Source: a virus. From it: 33,616 bases of DNA. The position numbers were made by a program, and so were the translations under genes. Location: positions 1 through 33,616 of the IMG/VR virus record IMGVR_UViG_3300009079_000064; one strand, written 5' to 3'. The notes under the pieces are model-generated. The model saw only the letters and a program-made list of their open reading frames with translations, was not told the DNA's origin and did not search any database. The stretch's first letter is position 1. Each line of letters opens with the position of its first letter. This document shows, piece by piece, positions 22,679-29,275 of the stretch.

Positions 22679-23336
22679 TATTCGTGACCACTTCTTTGAC
22701 GAACTGGACGCCCAGCGATATACCATTGATAAAACTGGTGCCAAGACTATTGAGATGCTAGGTGCATCATTCATCGCCGATGAACCATCCATCTTCGGCA
22801 TTCCTAATCAAGAATACATTGATAAAGAGATTGCTTGGTACGAGTCTCAGTCTACTAACATCTACGATATTAACACAGAGTCCGGTGCTGATGCTCCTGC
22901 TGCTTGGAAGTATTCAGCAGATAAGTATGGTAATATCAATTCAAACTACGGATATCTTGTAGACTCTCCAAAGTTTTATAATCAGTACTATAACGCCATT
23001 GCCGAGTTGATTGCGAATCCAGATAGCCGGCGTGCTCAGATGATTTATAATCGTCCCTCTATTTGGGCTGAGTACAACGAAAATGGTAAATCTGATTTTA
23101 TCTGTACTAATGCTCAAACATTTTATATTCGTGATAATAAACTGCATATGGTATCGCAAATGCGTTCTAATGATGTAGTATTTGGCTATAAGAATGATTA
23201 CGCTTGGGCACAACATCTTATGGATCGTGCTATTGATAATCTAAATGAAGAAGGTTATGAACTTACAAAAGGTGACCTGATCTGGCAAGTAATGAACTTG
23301 CATGTATATGAAAGACATTTTAATTTAGTAGTTTAA
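22662..23336 (+). CDS. 42: gp42 dCMP hydroxymethylase
   Basis: A 224-residue thymidylate-synthase-fold enzyme matching T4 gp42 (246 residues): TIDKTGAKTIEMLGASFIADEP near residues 21-42 (VVDKTGVKTIEIIGASFVADEP in T4), INSNYGYLV, NPDSRRAQMIYNRPSIW near 123-139, and FICTNAQTF with the catalytic Cys near 151. MRSNDVVFGYKNDYAW near 173-188 has Asp where thymidylate synthase has the Asn that selects uracil; that Asp selects dCMP. It makes 5-hydroxymethyl-dCMP with methylene-tetrahydrofolate. The C terminus stops about 20 residues before that of T4. It implies that cytosine in the phage DNA is hydroxymethylated, perhaps further decorated by neighbouring genes. Confidence 0.95.
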   Translation: MLKVTDIRDHFFDELDAQRYTIDKTGAKTIEMLGASFIADEPSIFGIPNQEYIDKEIAWYESQSTNIYDINTESGADAPAAWKYSADKYGNINSNYGYLVDSPKFYNQYYNAIAELIANPDSRRAQMIYNRPSIWAEYNENGKSDFICTNAQTFYIRDNKLHMVSQMRSNDVVFGYKNDYAWAQHLMDRAIDNLNEEGYELTKGDLIWQVMNLHVYERHFNLVV

Positions 23337-23349
23337 GGGGATTTATATT

Positions 23350-24297
23350 ATGGCAAGGATAGTTGGAACATTTGCTAAAATACCTAAAAAAGAAACGAGC
23401 CACAGCTTTGGCTATGCTCGTACGTGGTCAGAGAACCTTGAGATTGATTTAGACCATAAAAATTCATTTCATAAGGATATTTACGTATTACCTGGCGCTA
23501 ACTTTGGTGGTACAATTAATCTTATGGGTGGGTTTAATGACTTTCTGAAATCAAGCGTAGATAATTTTCTTAATGCAGAAAATATTACTTTTCTAGATGG
23601 TCCTCCTGTTGCTTATGGTGAACAGCTAAAAAAGAGAAAAGACGTAGAAGATAAGGGCTGGTGTGATGCCATTACTCAAAAACTGTCTGAAGCAAAAAGC
23701 ATAGTAGGTTCTGATCTTAAGCATGAATGGTTAGCTATTGGTGATAGTCACACGTGTGCCTATGCACCTTTAAATAGTTCAACTGTCAAACAAGATGGAA
23801 CTACTCTAAATAATCAAATTAATACGGATTTTGAATATATTCGTTCTCATATTAAATCTTATCATAAAGGCTTAACTATATCACTTGGTAATATTGATAT
23901 TCGCCATCATATTGTTCGTCTCAATGCTGATGTTGAGACCATGATAAGTAGCCTTAACGATTTTGGTAAAAGCACTGGTCTTGAAGTAGAGTATGGATTG
24001 CCATGGCCTATCGAGTTTGAAGGTCGCAAGTTGCCAAAGACTGGATACTATGACAAGCGCCCATTTACGGGTTCTAGAGAAGAACGTTCTGCTGTAGTCA
24101 AGCTTATGGAGCGATGCATGACTGATCTTGGCATGAGCATTGTCAAATGTCCTAACCAATGGTACGATATGGATCCAGAAATCTATGCAACTGGAAACAT
24201 GGAACGACCACAATCGGTTCACCTAAATCCTATGAAGTATCGTAGGAAGAATTGGGGTGAGCTAACACACGACCCACTGGAGATATTCATGTCATGA
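23350..24297 (+). CDS. SGNH/GDSL-hydrolase-like protein
   Basis: A 315-residue protein with signs of an SGNH fold. EWLAIGDSHTCAYAP near residues 131-145 is a block I (GDSxT) with candidate nucleophile Ser. ISLGNIDIRHHIV near 178-190 fits block III (GxxD/N-x-R). QSVHLNPMKY near 287-296 gives the block V His. The N-terminal 100 residues are not recognised. SGNH enzymes are esterases or transacetylases. An AAGGGGA site precedes the ATG. It follows dCMP hydroxymethylase by 13 bases and overlaps the next gene by four, so it may act on a modified base or on its donor; that is inference from context. Confidence 0.6.
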   Translation: MARIVGTFAKIPKKETSHSFGYARTWSENLEIDLDHKNSFHKDIYVLPGANFGGTINLMGGFNDFLKSSVDNFLNAENITFLDGPPVAYGEQLKKRKDVEDKGWCDAITQKLSEAKSIVGSDLKHEWLAIGDSHTCAYAPLNSSTVKQDGTTLNNQINTDFEYIRSHIKSYHKGLTISLGNIDIRHHIVRLNADVETMISSLNDFGKSTGLEVEYGLPWPIEFEGRKLPKTGYYDKRPFTGSREERSAVVKLMERCMTDLGMSIVKCPNQWYDMDPEIYATGNMERPQSVHLNPMKYRRKNWGELTHDPLEIFMS

Positions 24298-25376
24298 CAG
24301 CACTTGAAACAAGACCAAACTATGATTGTTACGTAAATTACTTCTGGCCAAAGTCCGCTTGGCTAGAAGAGAACTGTCTAATCGGCGACCTAGATTATCT
24401 TGGCCCTGAGGCCAATAAGCATGTCAACGACCCGCTGATGCAAAACATTCCTGCTTACAATTGTGTATCTCGTACGTATGAAGGTTTCAATAATGTCAAT
24501 CAGGATTTAAATTACGGCACTGATCAGCGAGTATTTAAGAAGCGACCAGTAGCCGTGCAAGAACGCGTTAAAAAATATGTGACAGATAAGTGGTCTTTAT
24601 TAGAACACGTTTATGCCTACTACGTTCATCGTAGTACTGGTTCAGGGTTTTATGCTGGCAAGGATTGGCACGGTTATCACCATTCAGTGGTAACGCATTT
24701 TGGGTTATATGAGACTGCAGATGAAATGGCTAACCTTATGAAGGAATGGAAAGCCGCAGACCGCAAAATGTTTTCTACTATCGGAAACCAAAATCCTACA
24801 CCGATAAAGGGCTTGAATCTGACACAGCACATTACTACCTTTGGTCTAGAGTTGATGAAGGAATTGACTGGCTGGTTAGAAGAAAATCTTGCTATGAATA
24901 ACGCCGCGCCTTTAGATCAAAAGAAATTGACTGACAGGCTTAATCAAAAGAATATTGATAGAGGTGTACGTCGCTGGAACTTTCCTTATGCACAAATGAT
25001 TGCTGACATCGCTACGTACCATCCACAGTATGTTGATCCAAATTCTAGTTTGTATTGTGGCAATAATGCAAGACAGGCAATCGAGCAAATGTTTCGCAGA
25101 CCTAAGGGCATGAGCGAACACGAATATCATGACGCGGCATTAGCAAATCTTACTGAACGCCTAGGTACTAATGCTGTTGCACATGAAGATACATTATGCA
25201 TCTATGTTAGATTTTTGAATAACCTTGACCGTTCAGGTCGTGGTCTTACTAATGCTTCTGGTTATTATATGATGAACGAAGATGATACGCCTATGTATCC
25301 AGATATTTGGAGGCCTGTTGCATATCAAAAGAAAGTAAATAATAGTACACACTCACTAACGGAGCTACTAGCATGA
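24294..25376 (+). CDS. unknown protein of the gene-42 cassette, possible base-modification enzyme
   Basis: A 360-residue cytoplasmic-type protein with no signal or membrane segment. Notable blocks are NYFWPKSAWL near residues 14-23, HVYAYYVHRSTGSGFYAGKDWHGYHHSVVTHFG (aromatic/His-rich, near 104-136, quoted in parts), RWNFPYAQMIADIATYHP near 226-243, and SLYCGNNARQAIEQMF near 248-263. The HR-x-TGSG...HGY layout recalls, loosely, the alpha-glutamyl/putrescinyl-thymine pyrophosphorylase group proposed in phage hypermodification systems; I cannot verify this. It is coupled by ATGA to the SGNH-like gene and to the small gene at 25373. A role in decorating hydroxymethylated bases is a hypothesis. 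Confidence 0.45.
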   Translation: MTALETRPNYDCYVNYFWPKSAWLEENCLIGDLDYLGPEANKHVNDPLMQNIPAYNCVSRTYEGFNNVNQDLNYGTDQRVFKKRPVAVQERVKKYVTDKWSLLEHVYAYYVHRSTGSGFYAGKDWHGYHHSVVTHFGLYETADEMANLMKEWKAADRKMFSTIGNQNPTPIKGLNLTQHITTFGLELMKELTGWLEENLAMNNAAPLDQKKLTDRLNQKNIDRGVRRWNFPYAQMIADIATYHPQYVDPNSSLYCGNNARQAIEQMFRRPKGMSEHEYHDAALANLTERLGTNAVAHEDTLCIYVRFLNNLDRSGRGLTNASGYYMMNEDDTPMYPDIWRPVAYQKKVNNSTHSLTELLA

Positions 25377-25471
25377 CAAAGACATTCGCGCAAGTTGTAC
25401 AAGAATACAGACAACATAGGCTTTATATTCTTGCGGCCTTAAGAGCACAAAAGGAAAAAGAAACCCGATGA
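25373..25471 (+). CDS. 32-residue small protein
   Basis: ATG at 25373 overlaps the previous stop (ATGA) and its own TGA overlaps the ATG at 25468, giving a 32-residue peptide (MTKTFAQVVQEYRQHRLYIL...) that is basic and helical. Perfect chain coupling on both sides supports translation; function unknown. Confidence 0.5.
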   Translation: MTKTFAQVVQEYRQHRLYILAALRAQKEKETR

Positions 25472-25695
25472 AACCTAATACAAACTTCACTCTTACTGTA
25501 AATGATATCTCACATATTGAGAAGGCACTATATACTCGTCTTGCTGAACTATCGGGGCTGTGTCAGACTCCTAGCACTGCTAAAAAGATTCTAGAGCTAT
25601 CAGAAGAAACATCGCAAATTTATAACCTGCTTGGTCGTATTCATAATCAAAAAGTTTGGTATCGTCCAGAAATGGATGTTTACATTGGCGGATAA
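25468..25695 (+). CDS. small phage protein, paralogue of the gene at 15261
   Basis: A 75-residue protein (MKPNTNFTLTVNDISHIEKAL...) sharing its start, central helix and HNQK-x-WYRP ending with the 83-residue product at 15261-15512. The middle differs in length (about 8 residues shorter), so the pair is an old duplication or two separate gains of one family. An AAGGAAAAAG site precedes it within the previous gene. The dCMP-deaminase promoter overlaps its last codons. Function unknown. Confidence 0.72.
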   Translation: MKPNTNFTLTVNDISHIEKALYTRLAELSGLCQTPSTAKKILELSEETSQIYNLLGRIHNQKVWYRPEMDVYIGG

Positions 25696-25707
25696 CTTTG
25701 CTATAAT
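25679..25707 (+). promoter_or_regulatory. early promoter (TTTACA-17-TATAAT) for the dCMP deaminase/uvsX unit
   Basis: TTTACA (25679-25684), a 17-base spacer and TATAAT (25702-25707), 28 bases before the dCMP deaminase ATG, with the -35 in the coding end of the small gene. An exact copy of the recurrent motif. Confidence 0.82.
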
Positions 25708-25734
25708 TAATCATCCACAACATTAGGAAAAGAT

Positions 25735-26172
25735 ATGTCTCGCAAATGGGATCTTCGCTATATTAAGATGGCACAACAGGTTAGTTCCTGGTCTAAAGAT
25801 CCATCAACACAGGTAGGTGCAGTGGCGGTTAGCGATAAAGGCCAAGTCTTATGCACTGGTTATAATGGCTTTCCTCGTGGTATAGATGATGCTGATTATC
25901 GCTATAATAATCGTGAACTTAAATATGAATTAATCGTTCATGCAGAAATGAATGCTATTTACAACGCTACATATAATGGAGTATCACTTGATGGTGCTAC
26001 AATGTACGTATCGGGATTGCCTTGCTGCAACAGGTGTGCACTTGGTTTAATTCAAACTGGAATAAAACGTGTAGTCATGCAAGGTAATCCTGATGATCCA
26101 CGTTGGGCTGACTCATGGAAAATGTCTATGGATCTGTTTAATGAAACAAATATCGAATGGGAATTTATTTAA
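25735..26172 (+). CDS. cd: dCMP deaminase
   Basis: A 145-residue zinc deaminase (T4 Cd is 193). Zinc and catalytic motifs are HAEMNAI near residues 69-75 (HxE) and PCCNRCA near 93-99 (PCxxC). The N-terminal DPSTQVGAV near 22-30 is typical of deoxycytidylate deaminases. It makes dUMP for thymidylate synthesis by ThyX (30944) and lowers the dCMP pool also used by gp42. A GGAAAAG site precedes its ATG. Its stop overlaps the uvsX start (TAATG). The T4 protein's extra internal segment is lacking, so allosteric control may differ. Confidence 0.92.
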   Translation: MSRKWDLRYIKMAQQVSSWSKDPSTQVGAVAVSDKGQVLCTGYNGFPRGIDDADYRYNNRELKYELIVHAEMNAIYNATYNGVSLDGATMYVSGLPCCNRCALGLIQTGIKRVVMQGNPDDPRWADSWKMSMDLFNETNIEWEFI

Positions 26173-27230
26173 TGTCTTCAATTATGGACAGATTGAAAAA
26201 GAACTCTAAGCTTAAGACGACTGAAGTATTGTCTGAGTCAAAGTTCTTCAATGAAAAAGATATGGTGCAAACTGACGTTCCGATGGTGAACGTTGCACTA
26301 TCAGGTGATCCAGATGGAGGTCTTACTCCTGGACTTACTGTTCTCGCTGGCCCTTCAAAGCACTTTAAGACTTCATTTGCTCTTCTTATGGCAGGTGCAT
26401 ATCTAAAGAAATACGATGATGCAGTGATTCTATTCTATGACTCAGAATTTGGCTCACCTCAGTCATACTTCAAGCAGTTTGGTATTGATCCTGCTCGGGT
26501 TCTTCATACTCCTATTATGAATGTTGAAGAACTTAAGTTTGATCTTATTGGCCAGCTCGAGCAACTTGATCGTAAGGATAATGTAATTGTTGTTATTGAC
26601 TCTATTGGTAACCTTGCATCGAAGAAAGAAATGGAAGATGCTCTGAATGAAAAGTCAGTAGCAGATATGTCACGAGCCAAAGCATTGAAAGGTTTGTTCC
26701 GTATGGCAACACCATATCTTGCTATGAAGAATATTCCTATGTTGGCTATTAACCATACATATCAAGAAATTGGGCTGTTTCCTAAAGCTATTGTATCTGG
26801 TGGCACTGGGATTTATTACTCTGCAGATAATATCTGGATCCTCGGTCGTCAACAAGATAAAGTTGGTACTGAGATTAAAGGTTATCACTTTGTTATCAAT
26901 GTTGAGAAGTCTCGCTTTGTTAAAGAAAAGTCCAAGATCCCTATTTCGGTATCATGGGAAGGTGGCGTAGAGAAATGGTCAGGTCTTCTTGATGTTGCTC
27001 TTGCTGGTAACTATGCTGCTAAACCGTCGAATGGATGGTTCTGTCATGTAGATCAAGAAACAGGCGAATTGGTAGATACTAAATATCGTGCAAAGGATAC
27101 ACTAACAGAAGAATTCTGGAAACCTATCTTTGAGAACACCGACTTTAAAGAATTCTTGAAAAAACAATATCAAATTGGACATGAGTCTCTTGTTAATATG
27201 GATGATATTGTACTAGAAAGCGAGGAATAA
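26172..27230 (+). CDS. uvsX: UvsX recombinase (RecA/Rad51-like)
   Basis: A 352-residue recombinase (T4 UvsX is 391), which forms filaments on single-stranded DNA with UvsY. Seen here: SKFFNEKDMVQTDVPMVNVALSG near residues 24-46, Walker A AGPSKHFKTS near 61-70, ILFYDSEFGSP near 86-96, Walker B VIVVIDSIGNLASKKEMEDALN near 136-157, and the L2-type INHTYQEIG near 196-204. The acidic C-terminal tail of T4 UvsX is mostly missing, ending in VLESEE. I start at 26172 because the ATG overlaps the deaminase stop, and the N terminus (MSSIMDRLKKNSKL) matches the T4 start; the ATG at 26157 adds five residues. Confidence 0.95.
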   Translation: MSSIMDRLKKNSKLKTTEVLSESKFFNEKDMVQTDVPMVNVALSGDPDGGLTPGLTVLAGPSKHFKTSFALLMAGAYLKKYDDAVILFYDSEFGSPQSYFKQFGIDPARVLHTPIMNVEELKFDLIGQLEQLDRKDNVIVVIDSIGNLASKKEMEDALNEKSVADMSRAKALKGLFRMATPYLAMKNIPMLAINHTYQEIGLFPKAIVSGGTGIYYSADNIWILGRQQDKVGTEIKGYHFVINVEKSRFVKEKSKIPISVSWEGGVEKWSGLLDVALAGNYAAKPSNGWFCHVDQETGELVDTKYRAKDTLTEEFWKPIFENTDFKEFLKKQYQIGHESLVNMDDIVLESEE

Positions 27231-27233
27231 CAA

Positions 27234-28154
27234 TTGGCATTAGAATATTCGTTTTTGGAAAATGGTTGGGTTGTTAGAATACATAACCGAATTCAGGATA
27301 TGTCTTTAGAAGATAAGCTTGAAGCACTTGAATTGTTGCGCAAAAACGTTGTTGTTGTGTGGAAAAATCAAAAGCTAACTCCCAGAGAGGAGTTAGACTT
27401 TTGTGGATCATTTGGTAGTTATGATTTTGCAGATGTTGCCGAATATTGGGATAATCTACCGTCCGATCAACAGGATATCTTTATTAAAGAATATCCGGGA
27501 ATTTTAAGAGTTACAGCAAAACCTGGTACAAATGGTGGACCTGGACATTTTAGTCATAAAACTGAATTAAAATGGCACAGTGATAGGATTGGGCATCCTG
27601 ATAGAAGACCTTGTGTTTGGCTGTATGGCATTACTGATACTACTGGATCAGTAACAAATTTTACCAATAATTTTCTTGCATATAATGCCCTTTCTGAAGA
27701 AGAAAAGAATTTCTATGGCGGATTAAGGGTTTCCCATTATAATACACGATACCAACAAGATAGCGATAGGAGCACTCATGCATGGCGCATCGAAGAAAAT
27801 CTTATCATAAAAAATATGGGTATATGGGACAATATTATCGTAGAAAACGATTTTGGGGATAAATCATTTTTCTTTTCCCCATTGCAAGTCGGTTGCATTG
27901 AAGGTATGAGCGAAGAAAAATCTTTAGAAATCGCTGATGAGCTTTTACAATATCTGACTCAACCACAATTCGTGTATTCTCACCAATGGGAAGATGGAGA
28001 TGTGGTTATTAGTGAACAAACGTTTAGCATGCATTCTAGAGACGCTTTTAATGATATGGAAAAACGATATTTACACCATATACAATTTAACGTAGAAAAA
28101 ATTCTGCCAGATTTAAAATATCCTGGCTACAACGATAGAGGGCATTTAGTATGA
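27234..28154 (+). CDS. TauD/TfdA-type 2-oxoglutarate dioxygenase
   Basis: A 306-residue Fe(II)/2-oxoglutarate dioxygenase. VVVWKNQKLTPREELDFCGSFG near residues 36-57 is the typical TauD N-terminal block. ELKWHSDRIGHPDRRPC near 111-127 has the HxD iron ligands. VVISEQTFSMHSRDAF near 257-272 has the distal His, and KRYLHHIQF near 279-287 has the 2-oxoglutarate-binding Arg. It begins with TTG (27234) behind GAGGAA; no ATG fits. It is AT-rich with ATA/AGA codons, unlike uvsX. TauD enzymes hydroxylate small molecules (for example taurine or amino acids). Its substrate is unknown. It is coupled to the next gene by a four-base overlap. Confidence 0.88.
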   Translation: MALEYSFLENGWVVRIHNRIQDMSLEDKLEALELLRKNVVVVWKNQKLTPREELDFCGSFGSYDFADVAEYWDNLPSDQQDIFIKEYPGILRVTAKPGTNGGPGHFSHKTELKWHSDRIGHPDRRPCVWLYGITDTTGSVTNFTNNFLAYNALSEEEKNFYGGLRVSHYNTRYQQDSDRSTHAWRIEENLIIKNMGIWDNIIVENDFGDKSFFFSPLQVGCIEGMSEEKSLEIADELLQYLTQPQFVYSHQWEDGDVVISEQTFSMHSRDAFNDMEKRYLHHIQFNVEKILPDLKYPGYNDRGHLV

Positions 28155-28453
28155 GCGCATTTGATTTAGAAGGTAAACCGTTGCTTAATGAAAACGTAGA
28201 TTATGAACTTGTTCCCTCAGAAGGTGAAAATTGGGATATTCGTATTCTATCTGGAGCTTTTACTGAAACGATTCTCAAGTTCACTAAACTTAAAGTGTCA
28301 GATGATGAAGAATATATGACATTTAACTTTGACGTCGTATCATCCCCTGACGATGAATTGAGTGATTCAAATACTGATTTACAAGACCATGCAAGTATGA
28401 TATTAGATTCAATATTAGAGAATGCAGCGCGCGCGCTTGAAAATAAAAAATAA
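28151..28453 (+). CDS. acidic small protein of unknown function
   Basis: A 100-residue acidic protein (MSAFDLEGKPLLNENVDYELVP...) with a beta-rich N-terminal two thirds and a C-terminal helix (HASMILDSILENAARALENKK). The N-terminal pattern, with alternating hydrophobic strands and a DDEEYMTFNFDVVSSPDDE stretch, suggests a small beta domain. It is coupled to its neighbours at both ends (overlaps of four and one bases). No family recognised. A (GC)n-like GCGCGCGC run occurs near 28428-28436. Confidence 0.7.
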   Translation: MSAFDLEGKPLLNENVDYELVPSEGENWDIRILSGAFTETILKFTKLKVSDDEEYMTFNFDVVSSPDDELSDSNTDLQDHASMILDSILENAARALENKK

Positions 28454-28872
28454 TGAAAATCTTGATCTGCGGTCTACCAGGCAGTGGTAAGACCTATCTA
28501 GCCCAGCGACTACAGAAACAGCTAGAGTGTGCGTGGTACAACGCAGACAGTATTCGTAACATGGCGAACGACTGGGACTTCAGTGGTCCTGGTCGCCGCC
28601 GGCAGGCGGAACGTATGAACACCTTCGCTAACTTCGAACACAAGCGGGGGCGAACAGTTATCTGTGACTTCGTGTGCCCTACGTGTGAAACCCGTAAAGA
28701 GTTTGACGCGGATATTACTATTTGGATGGACACTATTACCACCGGGCGATTTGAAGACACAAACAAGATCTTCGAGAATCCCAAGGACTGGGATATTCGC
28801 GTGGATAAGTTTGAAACAGAAGAAGCGATCGAAGAAATAGCAAGAGTGCTAAAGGAAGAATATAATGTTTGA
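28453..28872 (+). CDS. adenylylsulfate-kinase-like P-loop kinase
   Basis: A 139-residue P-loop kinase. ILICGLPGSGKTYLAQRL near residues 3-20 is Walker A; WYNADSIRNMANDWDFS near 28-44 corresponds to the D-x-x-R substrate region of APS kinase; RTVICDFVCPT near 66-76 is the next strand; DITIWMDTI is the third. It is shorter than CysC (about 200), and lacks a lid of normal length, so the substrate may be another small phosphate acceptor. It is coupled by eight bases to the nucleotidyltransferase at 28865, and the pair probably works in sequence (phosphorylate, then activate). Its base composition is visibly more GC-rich than the neighbours (for example 28585-28615), suggesting a different origin. 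Confidence 0.75.
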   Translation: MKILICGLPGSGKTYLAQRLQKQLECAWYNADSIRNMANDWDFSGPGRRRQAERMNTFANFEHKRGRTVICDFVCPTCETRKEFDADITIWMDTITTGRFEDTNKIFENPKDWDIRVDKFETEEAIEEIARVLKEEYNV

Positions 28873-29275
28873 TTGGAAGAAGCCCACAGCAGAAATGCTT
28901 GGTCGTTGGCAGCCATGGCATGACGGGCACACCGAGCTATTTAAGAAAGCGCATGCAGATGTAGGCCAAGTGGTTATTATGGTACGTGACGTCGAAGGCA
29001 TTGTTGGTGAAGATGCCGGAGGTGGACGTACTGCAACCCAAGATGATAATCCATTTTATTACGATTATGTTTGTGATGCTATTGAAGATGGATTGCGAGA
29101 AGAGGGGTTTACACCGGGCTCTGAATATGTTATTATGAAAGTACCAAACATCGTAGACATTAGCTACGGTCGAGGTGTTGGTTACACATTCACGCAACAC
29201 GATCTTGGAGAAGAGACACATAGTATCTCAGCAACTAAGATCCGTGCTGCAATGCGAGAAAAGGGTGAACTTTGA
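28865..29275 (+). CDS. nucleotidylyltransferase (HxGH / ISATKIR type)
   Basis: A 136-residue adenylyl/cytidylyl-transferase-fold protein. GRWQPWHDGH near residues 13-22 is the T/HxGH nucleotide-binding motif in the GRFQPxHxGH form common to NMN adenylyltransferases and NadR-like enzymes, and SISATKIRAAM near 119-129 is the second nucleotide motif. Between them is an unusual Asp/Gly-rich EDAGGGRTATQDDNP segment, probably a loop. It follows the kinase-like gene with an eight-base overlap. It may activate the kinase product or act in NAD salvage; sequence alone does not decide. Its stop overlaps the TTG start of gene 41. Confidence 0.78.
   Translation: MFDWKKPTAEMLGRWQPWHDGHTELFKKAHADVGQVVIMVRDVEGIVGEDAGGGRTATQDDNPFYYDYVCDAIEDGLREEGFTPGSEYVIMKVPNIVDISYGRGVGYTFTQHDLGEETHSISATKIRAAMREKGEL

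Noticed and set aside
22662-23336. ThyA thymidylate synthase
   Set aside because: The fold is shared, but the KNDYAW motif has Asp at the pyrimidine-selecting position and the closest match is T4 gp42; ThyX at 30944 supplies thymidylate.
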